DNA from: Dendrophyllia cribrosa
Taxonomy: Eukaryota > Cnidaria > Anthozoa > Scleractinia > Dendrophylliidae
DNA: 64,000 bases
Assembly (NCBI GenBank): GCA_024195265.1
Contig: JAJLRJ010000006.1
Location: 21,113,023-21,177,022, forward strand
Reading direction: 5' to 3'
Of the stretch, positions 1 to 8,514 are shown piece after piece (position 1 is the first letter of the stretch; each line of letters opens with the position of its first letter). Below the pieces are notes generated by a model. It was given only the letters and a program-made list of their open reading frames with translations, did not search any database and was not told the DNA's origin. Position numbers and translations under genes: made by a program.

Positions 1-47
1 GTTTCGCTGTACTCAGGAGCTGATGGAAGCACATTGGCAGAACTCAT
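1..47 (-). CDS. Partial membrane-hairpin protein (element A), 5' end only
   Basis: Only the first 15 codons are inside the window, starting at the ATG read from 47 on the minus strand. The peptide begins MSSANVLPSAPEYS, almost the same as the start of the intact 230-aa gene at 20594-21286 in element B. A TATATATA box at about 57-64 lies just upstream. The rest of the gene continues off the left edge. Confidence 0.8.
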   Translation of the reverse strand, partial: MSSANVLPSAPEYSE

Positions 48-70
48 GTCGTGGGTATATATATGATTTT

Positions 71-742
71 TTAATTTATCTCAACTTCAAATTCCAAAGG
101 CGCGTCATTGAAGTTGAAGAGGTCGTTGTTCTCATCCGTCACTGACAGTGTTATGCTATTTACATAATCACCAGACGAGACGTCACGCAAGACGTTCTGT
201 TGTGTTGTCTCGTATAGAATTTTCTCAAAAGCTTTTCCACGAATATCAAACCGAGCCAAAACTGTCGAAGGCTTACCATTGAGGAGGTTTTGTTCTTTAT
301 CAACCAGATCACAGTGGATGAAGTAAGTGCTTGGTGCCTTTAAACGCTTGACGAAGGTTATTAGCATCAATACAGGGCTTATGCCAAGCAATTCTGCCAG
401 ATTGTTACTAAACGTCACACTGTTGCTGTTATTCTTAATGACCATGGCTCCGTATGGCCTGTTTGTTTCAATTGTTAGATTTAAACGGCTGTTATGGGTT
501 TTTAGGCTTTCAAAGTCTTTCGCAAAACTCTCAATAGTGTGATGGCCTGGAAGTAAGGTTGCGCCACGTGATGAACCATTAGGGGGAGGGTTTCTTGGTG
601 AAATAACTGCTTCTTCCTTCAAATTCTGCCACAAGTTGAAAATTGAGCAAGAGACAAGCCGGATATAACTCGGTTTCGGTAGCGGGTAATCGAAGTAGAG
701 CGTGTGAGGGTTCGAAGGTGCGACGATTGTTAACACAACCAT
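71..742 (-). CDS. Putative penton/minor capsid protein (element A)
   Basis: The protein is 223 aa from the ATG that follows the TATATATAAT box; this start (MVVLT) is also used in elements B and C, and the longer in-frame start lies inside the promoter-like box. The C-terminal half has the strand pattern of Polinton single jelly-roll vertex proteins: an IHCDLVD segment, a run near LRDVSSGDY, and a terminal strand pair ending in FEVEIN. By analogy it would form pentamers at the capsid vertices around the double jelly-roll capsid protein. It is divergent from the next gene and shares an AT-rich bidirectional spacer with it. The reading frame is open, unlike the copies in B and C. The assignment rests on remembered family resemblance; a fold comparison would settle it. 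Confidence 0.55.
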   Translation of the reverse strand: MVVLTIVAPSNPHTLYFDYPLPKPSYIRLVSCSIFNLWQNLKEEAVISPRNPPPNGSSRGATLLPGHHTIESFAKDFESLKTHNSRLNLTIETNRPYGAMVIKNNSNSVTFSNNLAELLGISPVLMLITFVKRLKAPSTYFIHCDLVDKEQNLLNGKPSTVLARFDIRGKAFEKILYETTQQNVLRDVSSGDYVNSITLSVTDENNDLFNFNDAPLEFEVEIN

Positions 743-792
743 GATGGTATATATAATAAACATTTTATAATTATATAATTATATATACAATC

Positions 793-2614
793 ATGTTTGG
801 CAGACGACCAGGCGGATTTAATCCTAATTCAAATCTTGGTATAAACATCGGCGGTCACAATTACGGGCCCCCACCCCCTTTTTATTCAACCCCAAACGCC
901 TATACCCATGTAAAGCCAAAGCCACCCCCAGATCCTGAAATTGCTTGGTTGAGTTCGCCGGAGGCAATGAAGCTCTCTGCCGCGGCCAAGGCCAAGGTGA
1001 TATCAGACTTCAAAAAGCGTTTCCCGCGCGCTGATATGTCACTTTGAAGTGCAAGTAGAGTTTGGCGACGACCGCAAAACCGCCACAGGGGAAGTGCTTT
1101 ACAAAGAGGGTCAAGGCTCATTAGCGCTCGTTACAAGAATGCCCCACAAAGATTGGACTCAAGCAATGAGAGACGCTCTTGGTCTCCATCAAGACGAGGG
1201 TTTTCCCTATCAGTTATCGATGGGGCAACCAGAAAAGTCAATCCCAGCTGTTGCTTTCTCCACCACAATAGACAAGGATATGATGATTGGCGCAATCTTG
1301 AACGACGAAGCGCAAAAGATTTACGTCACGCCAACTGATTATTTCACAACGAAATACAGAAATATCTTCAGGGACACACAGATTTCATTCACAACCGCAA
1401 AATATGGTAGAAAGTGGCTGGGTGGACCGCATATGAGTTTTTGGCCACAACAACTCTCCTTCGCACTGTGGTGTGCAACAACCGGCTGCGGAATTTCGCG
1501 CGACATTCTCTTCGATAAGAACTCAAGTCTATCCCTAACCCCCCAGCTCCGGTCGTTTTACCGGTTTCACGTTTATTTCACAACAAGGCGAATACTTTAC
1601 AAGATGGGTGGGGAACAAAGCGTGAGTGCTTTGCCAGATGACCCCCCATTCAACCAGAAAGACAACAAGTACAACATCGACGCGTACAAGAAGATTTGCA
1701 TAGAGTTCGGTATCGACCCAAGTTCTGACTTCCGTTTCACATACGGCAAGAACCACGGTCTTGGGAATGTCTACATTTGGGCTTATTGAGAGGGCAACAT
1801 TTCTACCGATTACACCTATCCAGACCCCGATATAGCTCTGTTCAATGATGAGCGCGTGACTGACAGAAAAGACCCCAACTTTCGCGCCAATGGAATATCT
1901 TTCGTCCGCAACGACCAAAGGGCGGACACCCAGTTCGAGCACTTTGTGCCAAATTACGCACAGGGGCTAACACAGCCAGGGCTCGCACGTATGAACCAAT
2001 CAATCGAGGCCTTTGTGTACTGCATTCTTGGTTCACAAGCTAAAACCCGCAGCAGCATCATTGGAAGAGGAGGCAGGGCGTTCGAAACGCAGAGAGTATT
2101 CCTCACCCATCTAGAGGAGGCAATAATACTGAACGACATCGCAACAAGCGTACAGCGATACCAGCTTGCCATCCAAGCAACGAAAGTGCGGTTAGACTTT
2201 GCGACAGCACCTGGAAGCTGGCTCATGCCATCACGCATGATTATCAACACAGAGAGCGTGATCGGGTATAACAACAATCTACAGGAGGCAACGCAAGGGA
2301 TGAAGCTGGGCGTGAACAATGATGTTAATCTGGGCACAAAAAAAGCCTCCCTTCGCCTCATGGACGGTGGACCAACAAAGATTAATCTGCCAAACAGTCA
2401 CCCATCAAACCCGATACATAAACAGGCTACACAGGCACAGGGCATCGCGCCCAAACCAACACCCACACCACAACCAGCCCCAACACCAACACCACAGCCC
2501 ACACCACGACCAACCCCCGCACCACAACCACAACCAGACTCACATCACGTAAACAAGGCACTCATTGCTGTGGGTGCGCTTGCTTTGGCAGGCCTTTTCG
2601 TTTGGTCGAGATAA
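793..2614 (+). pseudogene. ~610-aa C-terminally anchored virion-type protein, broken (element A)
   Basis: I do not recognise the family. It starts MFGRRPGGFNPN with a Gly/Pro/Asn-rich head, followed by a charged helical segment and a large globular part with conserved SFWPQQLSFALWC and IEAFVYCILG segments. A Pro/Thr/Gln-rich linker at about 2440-2545 follows, and one hydrophobic helix (ALIAVGALALAGLFVW) with a final Arg ends the protein. That layout suits a membrane- or capsid-anchored surface protein (inference). The frame is broken by a 2-bp loss near 1040 relative to B and by GGA to TGA at 1787. It lies tail to tail with the coiled-coil gene, 4 bp apart. Confidence 0.75.
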
Positions 2615-2618
2615 GTGT

Positions 2619-3888
2619 TCAAGACTTCGCACGCTTGGTGATCCTTTCAACAAGGAAGGCCACCACGGCAAGGATGAGCAGCCAGGCGTGGTCACCCAGA
2701 AAGGAGATGACCAACCCCATGACCGACCCTCTCTCTCAAAGACAGGGCTTGTTCCCGCACATCAACCTGTGGTCGGAGCCTTGCCAGCTCTTCTTCACGT
2801 TCAGCAACCTGGGCTTCCGTGGCTGCTCTGTCAGAGGGAGACGTGTTCTCATCCTCTATAACGCGCTTGTCTTCAGCGTTCTGCCGTTCAAGCTCAACTT
2901 CTCTTTCGTTTAACTCATCAAGGGGTTTAGTTGAGTTTAGGCCTGCTTCTATTTCATCTCTTTCCTTCACCATAGCAGAAAGGCGTGTTCTGATTTTGTC
3001 CGCCTTTGCCTGTTCTTGGGCTTGTTGTTTTTGTATTTTTTGCAGGGCCCCTAATTCTTTTTTCTGGTTTTCAAAATCTCGTTGAAGATTCTTTTTCAGC
3101 AGTTTTAGGCGGTCTATCTCGGTTTGATTTTCAACGCTTGAACCGTGTTTCTGCTCCAGAGCCTCCACCCTCGCTTGAGTTTGCGCAATTCTGTTTCTGA
3201 GGTTTTGCTCCTTCTTTTGTGCTTGTTGTAGTTCAAAAACAACCCTTTCATTCTCCTTCAGTATTTTTTGTGTCTCTTTAAAGCTTTGTTCTCCTTCCCT
3301 TATTGATGCATTCTTCTCATAGAGAAGCTCTTTACCGCTTGGACCAAGAGCCGCCTTTTTTTTGTCTGCGAAATCTTTAAGAAGGCCAGACTCATCTTGC
3401 TTGAAAATAAGAGTTTCGCCGCCCTTTGGCCCAAAGGAAACTATTTTGCCATCATTTGCTGGTTTTTTACCAAAACCAATTGGGCCTAATTTCGCGAGGT
3501 TTACTTTTGGAAAGTGCTTTTTGATCCAGTCAATGGCTTTATCGATTCTCTCTGCTTTTTCATTTCCGTGTATGATTTCTCCAAGCAGAGGGGCGGTGTC
3601 AGAAGTGCTTGGCTACCCACTTTGTTCGGGAGACATTGTATGCATTTCAATATGCTCGCCACCAGGACGATATGGGGTGGATGTACTGCCTGGTTCAATG
3701 GGTTGCGTGGTGTCGGGGCCGGTGTCTTGGTCCTGGGTCCATCGTTGGACTTCTTGTTTTTGTTCTTCTGTCATTTGATCCCACCTGACTTCAAGGCTCT
3801 CATCGTCATCATCGTCATCCCCTGTGTCTGGGGTGCGACTGGTTTCCTCAGTTGTCGTTGGATCGTAGTCGCCACCGCCTGTTGCCAT
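2619..3888 (-). pseudogene. Acidic-head coiled-coil membrane protein, broken (element A)
   Basis: This matches the intact 458-aa protein at 23858-25234. The N-terminal acidic stretch (run of Asp) and the Pro/Gly/Thr segment are readable at 3613-3888, and the long Glu/Lys/Gln coiled coil at 2692-3168. About 220 bp encoding the first C-terminal membrane segments is missing near 2715, the frame shifts there, and the region 3170-3610 also changes frame. The start is fixed by a 42-bp bidirectional spacer shared with the capsid gene, holding TATATAA on one side and ATATATACC on the other. Confidence 0.75.
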
Positions 3889-3930
3889 GATGATATATAA
3901 ATATAAATTTTAAAAACACAAATATATACC

Positions 3931-4539
3931 ATGGCTGTGCAACCGAATTTACTTCCATCTCACAGTGAAAAGACACTGGGCGCAATGAAGGCAGAGCGAA
4001 CCGTTAAGCGCATCACATTCAACCCTTCTGAGGCCAATCCCGGTGAGACACTGTACGTCTCGGTGCCTAAGCTGGGCGAGCACGATGTCATTGTGTCCGG
4101 CTCACTTGCACTGGTGTTCAACATCAACCTAGCCGGGGGCCATGCAAACAACTATCTCGTGCAAAATGTTTCTCGGGCCCTGGTGGACAGGTTTGTTGTA
4201 AAGTTTGCCGCCACCACTGTCCAGGACACGGTTGGGTACGACATCTACAAGATCTTCGAAGACCTATTCAAATCAACCGATGAGCGGGAAAATATGCTTA
4301 TGGAGGGCATCCAGAGTGTCGATTTGTGTAAGATTCGCTCTGGTGCTGGCGACAAGAAGACCTCAGGCGTGGATGCGGAAACCAAGCTGGAGACAATATA
4401 CAAGAATAAGTATCGCATCAAACTGGATCACCAAATCTTAACTGATCATGGAATCATATATCCTCAAGCGTTATATAACGATCTGGTCTTCGAACTAACC
4501 CTTGCCCTACTAACTCTGGCAAGACACAGTATCTTCTAA
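3931..4539 (+). pseudogene. Major capsid protein, 3' half deleted (element A)
   Basis: The first 192 codons match the Polinton double jelly-roll major capsid protein of element B (MAVQPNLLP start, VLVQNVSRALVDRF-like strand, DHGIIYPQALYNDLVFEL). At about 4507 the sequence jumps directly into the packaging ATPase gene at its P-loop, so the second jelly roll and the ATPase start are lost. Comparison with B places the deletion at about 930 bp, with a short shared GCCC at the joint. The ORF then reads a few out-of-frame codons to a stop at 4539. The intact family member would be about 416 aa. Confidence 0.85.
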
Positions 4540-5063
4540 ACCAACTGCGAGGCCCCTTTAGGGGTACTTTTGACTACATCGTTTTATTCTGCCCCACATT
4601 TGTCAAGAACAAGACATACGATGGCTTCGTGGACCGCGATCCGCACATCTTCATGATTATCTGCCAACAGCATGAAATCGAAGACTGGTTGAAGCTGGCG
4701 AGCTTGTTTTTCACATGCACCAACACTTTATTCATTCTCGATGACTGCGCCGCCTCCAAAGATGTCAAAGGCCGCACGAGTCAGCTGGTCAATCTAGGGT
4801 TCAGCGCAAGGCATGACGGCATATCCGTGTGGGTCTTGACTCAGCAGATCACCAGCATAGCTAAGCCATATCGTGATAACATTGCAGCGATCGTGCTCTT
4901 TTACATGCCCTCCAGCAAGACCACCAAGGCCATCTTCGAAGACTATGCCGGCGAGCTCTCCCATGAGGAGTACAAAGAGCTTATTGCAAGGCTCAAATCC
5001 TGCAAGTTCTCCCACCTGGTTTTCTCTCTGAGGCACCCGTATGGAATTGAGTACAAGATGTAA
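4507..5063 (+). pseudogene. A32-like genome-packaging ATPase, start deleted (element A)
   Basis: The ATPase would pump the genome into the capsid (FtsK/HerA-A32 class). The Walker A remnant PTNSGKT lies right at the deletion joint, followed by QYLLNQLRGPFRG, Walker B FILDDCAAS and a downstream VWVLTQQ segment. The C-terminus GIEYKM is complete. The start codon and the first ~14 residues were removed with the capsid 3' half. The remaining frame has no stop, so this deletion is the only clear defect. Confidence 0.85.
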
Positions 5064-5083
5064 AACACACAAATATACATGCC

Positions 5084-5317
5084 ATGAATGCGCCAACCAG
5101 TCTACACAAGCTCACTGTGCTTTCACAGCTTTTGGATGAATTGCACAAACACACACTTGATGCGCAAAACAAAATTATCAAAGCCACTGGTGAGGAAGAT
5201 CTGCGCCTCATGCTTCTCAACAGATATCCATTGCGGTTGAATTCTATGCCAGACACCATGGCGGGGCTTATACGAGAGCTTGAAACCCTTTTGCCCGACA
5301 TCAAGAGAATTATTTAA
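5084..5317 (+). CDS. Small helical protein, 77 aa (element A)
   Basis: Family not recognised. It is a soluble-looking, Leu-rich helical protein (MNAPTSLHKLTVLSQLLDE start) with no membrane segment. It is kept in all three elements at the same place, directly after the ATPase (27404-27643 in B, 51878-52117 in C), and is open in all of them. An ATATACATGCC box lies 7-15 bp before the ATG. Conservation between three diverged copies argues that it is a real gene of the virion block. Confidence 0.7.
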   Translation: MNAPTSLHKLTVLSQLLDELHKHTLDAQNKIIKATGEEDLRLMLLNRYPLRLNSMPDTMAGLIRELETLLPDIKRII

Positions 5318-5347
5318 CAATAAAAACACATATATGTACCCCTGATA

Positions 5348-5941
5348 ATGGCAGAAGCAGCTGAAGACCAGGTCGCCTTGAACGAAGTAATGCAGATGCT
5401 GGAGGCCACCCCTGAAACCACACCTCCAACAGGGATAGTTGGTGACAATGGCATTCCTGCCAAACGTGAGAAGCTGGCAATCCTTGTTTCAACTGGCAAG
5501 GCCAAAGAAGCTATCGGCGTGCAGCTCACACACGATCATGTCAAGCGGTTGTCAGACAAGGACGTTGACAAGTACTGCAAAAGGTACGAGGCCTACGTCG
5601 GCAACAAGACAACCGAATCCCTAGTTGATTCCGCTATCATGCTCGCGTCCAAAGGCGTTGGCCTGGTGCTCCCGATTGAGGATGTTAAGGAGTTGCAGCA
5701 AGAACTCAAGAACGACTACATCATCAACCAGGAGCTGTCGAATTTTGCTGGAGGTATTGCCATGCGATGCGGACGATTGCTGGCGCTTGCCAATGCTGCT
5801 CTCATCACAACAAAACACATCAAGTTTGAAAGAGAGCCTGAGCCTCAACCCACACATCCAACCAGAGACAGTGAAGGCTATCCACTTGAGGGCTTTGATG
5901 AAGTTGGGCTGGGACCTGGGGTAACCTCGCAGGAACCTTGA
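5348..5941 (+). CDS. Conserved 197-aa protein of unknown function (element A)
   Basis: Family not recognised. It is an acidic N-terminus followed by a helical region with the motif EAIGVQLTHDHVKRLSDKDV, reminiscent of a helix-turn-helix-like bundle, then a NELSNFAG/CGRLLALANA amphipathic or weakly hydrophobic stretch and an acidic DSEGYPLEGFDEV tail. Homologues in the same position are at 27667 (B) and 53799 (C). An ATATGTACCCC box precedes the start. The tail is followed by tandem GGAACCT-like repeats before the next gene. Confidence 0.7.
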   Translation: MAEAAEDQVALNEVMQMLEATPETTPPTGIVGDNGIPAKREKLAILVSTGKAKEAIGVQLTHDHVKRLSDKDVDKYCKRYEAYVGNKTTESLVDSAIMLASKGVGLVLPIEDVKELQQELKNDYIINQELSNFAGGIAMRCGRLLALANAALITTKHIKFEREPEPQPTHPTRDSEGYPLEGFDEVGLGPGVTSQEP

Positions 5942-6024
5942 AGGAACCTGGCTGGAACCTAACAGCAACCTGTCAGCACACTTGTCAACATCTTGTAAAA
6001 ATAAAAATCATATATATACCCACT

Positions 6025-6501
6025 ATGGACACACCACTCGAGACGATCCCTGAAGAAACTCCAACTCAAACTCCAACTCCAACACCTGCACGTGTTACCT
6101 CTGAGGCCCCGAAAACAAAGCCTGCAACAGAAAAGAACCCAGGCCGTGTTGCTTCTGGCAAAAGGCTAGCAGAACGCAACCGCCTGGCCCGTGAAGCAAA
6201 GAAAAAGGCCGAAGCACAAAAGCCTGCACCCTCAACAAGTGGCACAAAAAGTGACAAAACAAGTGGTGCAACAAGTGACACAACAAGTGACAGCAACAAC
6301 AACTCAATCTTTTATATTCTGGGAGTTGGAGGGTTGGCTGTCTCTGTTGCGGGTGTGTATTACCAACGCGAAGCCATAATGCAAAGGCTTGGACGTAAAT
6401 CTAACACACCAGCAACACCAGCAAACACACCAGCAAACACACCCGCTGCAACACCCCTATCTCGAATTCCGGTAAGACAAGGAATTAAAAAAATGGAATA
6501 A
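6025..6501 (+). CDS. Single-pass membrane protein with Thr/Pro-rich head (element A)
   Basis: 158 aa. The start is the ATG just after CATATATATACCC; the longer upstream frame is not needed. A Pro/Thr-rich head is followed by a basic segment (NPGRVASGKRLAERNRLAREAKKK), a Ser/Thr/Asn linker, one hydrophobic helix (FYILGVGGLAVSVAGVYY) and a Thr/Pro/Ala-repeat tail. The basic patch next to a membrane helix suggests an interaction with DNA or the inner face of the membrane (inference). B has a stop in the head; C is open (54472-54906). Confidence 0.65.
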   Translation: MDTPLETIPEETPTQTPTPTPARVTSEAPKTKPATEKNPGRVASGKRLAERNRLAREAKKKAEAQKPAPSTSGTKSDKTSGATSDTTSDSNNNSIFYILGVGGLAVSVAGVYYQREAIMQRLGRKSNTPATPANTPANTPAATPLSRIPVRQGIKKME

Positions 6502-6528
6502 AAAAACAAAAACATATATATACTGACC

Positions 6529-6747
6529 ATGAATCTTTTGTGGGCTGTGATTGATGCCGCTGCAATCGGAGGTGCGCTTTTTTTATTGGTTGAATTAAAC
6601 GTGGCTGCCTTTGAAAAAATTAACAAATTGACAACGAACTTAGTAACGGACCTGAGCCCGAACCCAAGACCGAGACCGAGACCGAGTCCGAGTCCGAGCC
6701 CCGAGTCTGAGAGGCCAAGGCCAGAAGCCGAAAGGCCGAGGCGCTAA
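6529..6747 (+). CDS. Small membrane protein with Pro/Arg/Ser repeat tail (element A)
   Basis: 72 aa. One N-terminal hydrophobic segment (LLWAVIDAAAIGGALFLLVEL) is followed by a low-complexity tail made by a short repeat of the form CCGAGNCCGAG. The B copy (28839-29177) has the same head but a much longer, differently framed repeat tail, and C keeps only 27 codons. The repeat tail is therefore fast-evolving, while the membrane head is conserved. A CATATATATACTGACC box lies before the ATG. Confidence 0.6.
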   Translation: MNLLWAVIDAAAIGGALFLLVELNVAAFEKINKLTTNLVTDLSPNPRPRPRPSPSPSPESERPRPEAERPRR

Positions 6748-6821
6748 TCCGAAAGGCCGAGGCCCGAGTCCAAGTCTGAGTCAGAAAAATAAAAAAAACA
6801 CATGTATACTGCACACAAACC

Positions 6822-7043
6822 ATGTCTGACAACAAGCTTGTGAAGTCTATACTCGAAGCCGGAACAATCACTGGCCTTGTCACTGGTATTGGTTGGATTG
6901 GGAAAAAGACCATCAAAGAAAACTTAACTGCCGACCCCAGTGCAAGCTTTATGAACTTAATCAAGTTCACAGCCGTGATGGCTGGCAGCATCGCGCTGAA
7001 GAAATATCTCAAGGATCAGAAAATCCTCCCAGACAACATGTAA
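6822..7043 (+). CDS. Small conserved membrane protein, 73 aa (element A)
   Basis: Starts MSDNKLVKSILEAG. It has two short hydrophobic stretches (TGLVTGIGWIGKK and KFTAVMAGSIALKKYL) separated by a polar loop, a hairpin-type layout. It is one of the best conserved small genes: B at 29219 and C at 55329 keep it, and C has a second decayed copy. Function not recognised. A CATGTATACTGCAC box precedes the start, and AATAAA ends the previous gene. Confidence 0.7.
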   Translation: MSDNKLVKSILEAGTITGLVTGIGWIGKKTIKENLTADPSASFMNLIKFTAVMAGSIALKKYLKDQKILPDNM

Positions 7044-7068
7044 AACCATATGTATACACACGGCCACA

Positions 7069-7506
7069 ATGGCTTCGATTGCAATAATGGCCCTTGGTGC
7101 TGTTCTTAATGAGGCAGCTTTCACGGGCGGCAACTATCTCGCGAAATATCTGTCTGGTGATAACGGAAAGGCAGCAATGGATGAGAAAATCCGTCACGAC
7201 AAAGCCCTTGAACAATACCAAGCGGCTTACGCCAAATACCAGAAGGACCGCACCAAGCTCCTCGACTGGATTGTAGCCAACGATCGGATTAAACACCAAG
7301 CTAGCAAAAACTTTCAAACCACAGACCAAGCCCTGGTCTTGTATAATCAGATGCACCAAACACAACCAGATAAACAAATCAAAGACTACAAAGAGCCTCA
7401 GTTCTCGGACTTCTACAAACCCAGCCCACAACAGCAGAATGGTGAACTTGTGTTCATTGGAGGCACCCTGCTTGCGGGTGGGTATGCGGCTTATTGCTTT
7501 CTGTAA
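7069..7506 (+). CDS. Membrane-flanked small protein, 145 aa (element A)
   Basis: Hydrophobic N-terminus (ASIAIMALGAVLNEAAFTGGNYLA), a charged helical middle with AYAKYQKDRTKLLDWI, and a second hydrophobic C-terminal segment (LVFIGGTLLAGGYAAYCFL). The middle could sit outside or inside a membrane between two anchors. Homologues are at 29459-29896 (B, stop inside) and 55584-56014 (C, frameshift). The start follows CATATGTATACAC. Function unknown; its place beside the integrase is fixed in all three elements. Confidence 0.65.
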   Translation: MASIAIMALGAVLNEAAFTGGNYLAKYLSGDNGKAAMDEKIRHDKALEQYQAAYAKYQKDRTKLLDWIVANDRIKHQASKNFQTTDQALVLYNQMHQTQPDKQIKDYKEPQFSDFYKPSPQQQNGELVFIGGTLLAGGYAAYCFL

Positions 7507-7524
7507 ACAAACATATATACCCCT

Positions 7525-8514
7525 ATGGAGGCGAAACTCTCAAAGATCTATTACAGTCCGAAAGGGTATTGGAAAGGTCTTGCCGCTGTAAAAAGGCTAG
7601 CTGCAGCAGCCAAGGTCTCTGATGATGTCGCAAAGAAATGGCTGGTCAAACAAGCCCTTTGGCAAGTTTACCTCCCGGCGCCACGCCATATCCCCCGGCC
7701 CAAGTTTGATGTCTCATCACCAAATGCAGTGCATCAAGCGGATCTTCTCTTCCTGCCCCACGACAAACTTCCTCATGGGAGAAAGGTTTACAAATACGCA
7801 TTAACCCTTGTTGATGTGGCTAGCCGTTTCAAAGCAGCAGAGCCCTTGACTTCGAAAGAGTCTGAAGAGGTGGCTAAAGCGTTTGCACGGATATATAGAC
7901 GTGGGCCTTTGAAGTGGCCTCAACTCTTGCAAGTTGACCCTGGCAAAGAGTTTATGGGGGCTGTGACTAAGGCTATGGAGGATAACAAAACGACCATTCG
8001 TCGCGGACGGGTTGATATCCACAGAGACCAAGCAATTGTGGAGAGATTCAATCGCACCCTGGCTGAAAGACTGTTTGGTTGTCAGTATGCCGTTGAAATG
8101 AATATGCCCTCTGGCCGTTCGACTGCCTGGGTGAAAAGGCTGCCAGAGGTTGTCTCGGCCTTGAACAATGAAGTAACAAGACTCACTGGCAAGAAGCCTG
8201 CGAAAGCTATCAAAGAGAAAGCCGTTTCAGCCAAGCCCGCGACTCCATATGCTAGGCCTGTGGGGGTGAATGAGAAGAAGCTCCCACCCCGGGTGAGTGT
8301 GAGATATCTTTATTACCCCGGTGAGCTGGAAGGCGGTGGGAGGTGTGCGACTGATCCGATCTGGTCTTTGAAGGTCTACAACATCGAGAAGGTTGTCACC
8401 AAGCCAGATGCGCCTGTCGTGTATTATCTCTACAATGGGCCCAAGAGAGGGTTTGTTCGTGAGGAGTTGATGGTTGTGCCCCCGGGCACTCAGTTGCCCC
8501 CAGCTGGGTTGTGA
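7525..8514 (+). CDS. Retroviral-type DDE integrase of Polinton (element A)
   Basis: 329 aa, open frame. It inserts the linear element into chromosomal DNA. An N-terminal helical segment (GLAAVKRLAAAAKVSDDVAKKWLVKQ) is followed by the rve core with D73 (HQADLLF), D138 (LLQVDPGKEF) and E173 (AIVERFN); the last two are separated by 34 residues, as in retroviral-type integrases. The C-terminal part (YLYNGPKRGFVREELMVV) is the SH3/chromo-like tail seen in Polinton integrases. CATATATACCCC is placed 6 bp before the ATG. The last 25 bp overlap the 3' end of PolB on the opposite strand. Confidence 0.93.
   Translation: MEAKLSKIYYSPKGYWKGLAAVKRLAAAAKVSDDVAKKWLVKQALWQVYLPAPRHIPRPKFDVSSPNAVHQADLLFLPHDKLPHGRKVYKYALTLVDVASRFKAAEPLTSKESEEVAKAFARIYRRGPLKWPQLLQVDPGKEFMGAVTKAMEDNKTTIRRGRVDIHRDQAIVERFNRTLAERLFGCQYAVEMNMPSGRSTAWVKRLPEVVSALNNEVTRLTGKKPAKAIKEKAVSAKPATPYARPVGVNEKKLPPRVSVRYLYYPGELEGGGRCATDPIWSLKVYNIEKVVTKPDAPVVYYLYNGPKRGFVREELMVVPPGTQLPPAGL

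Noticed and set aside
1787..1789. Programmed readthrough of TGA in the anchored-protein gene
   Set aside because: B has GGA at this codon and its own unrelated lesions, so simple decay explains it better.
2319..2552. His/Pro-rich frame over the anchored-protein linker
   Set aside because: It is a shadow frame of the Pro/Thr/Gln linker of the gene at 793-2614; composition follows from the repeat.
6660..6780. Pro/Arg/Glu repeats as a nucleolar-type protein
   Set aside because: They arise from a short DNA repeat in the tail of a small membrane gene; no separate gene is supported.
7525..8514. Retrovirus or LTR-retrotransposon integrase
   Set aside because: No reverse transcriptase, LTR or gag is linked to it; capsid, ATPase and PolB neighbours fix it as Polinton.
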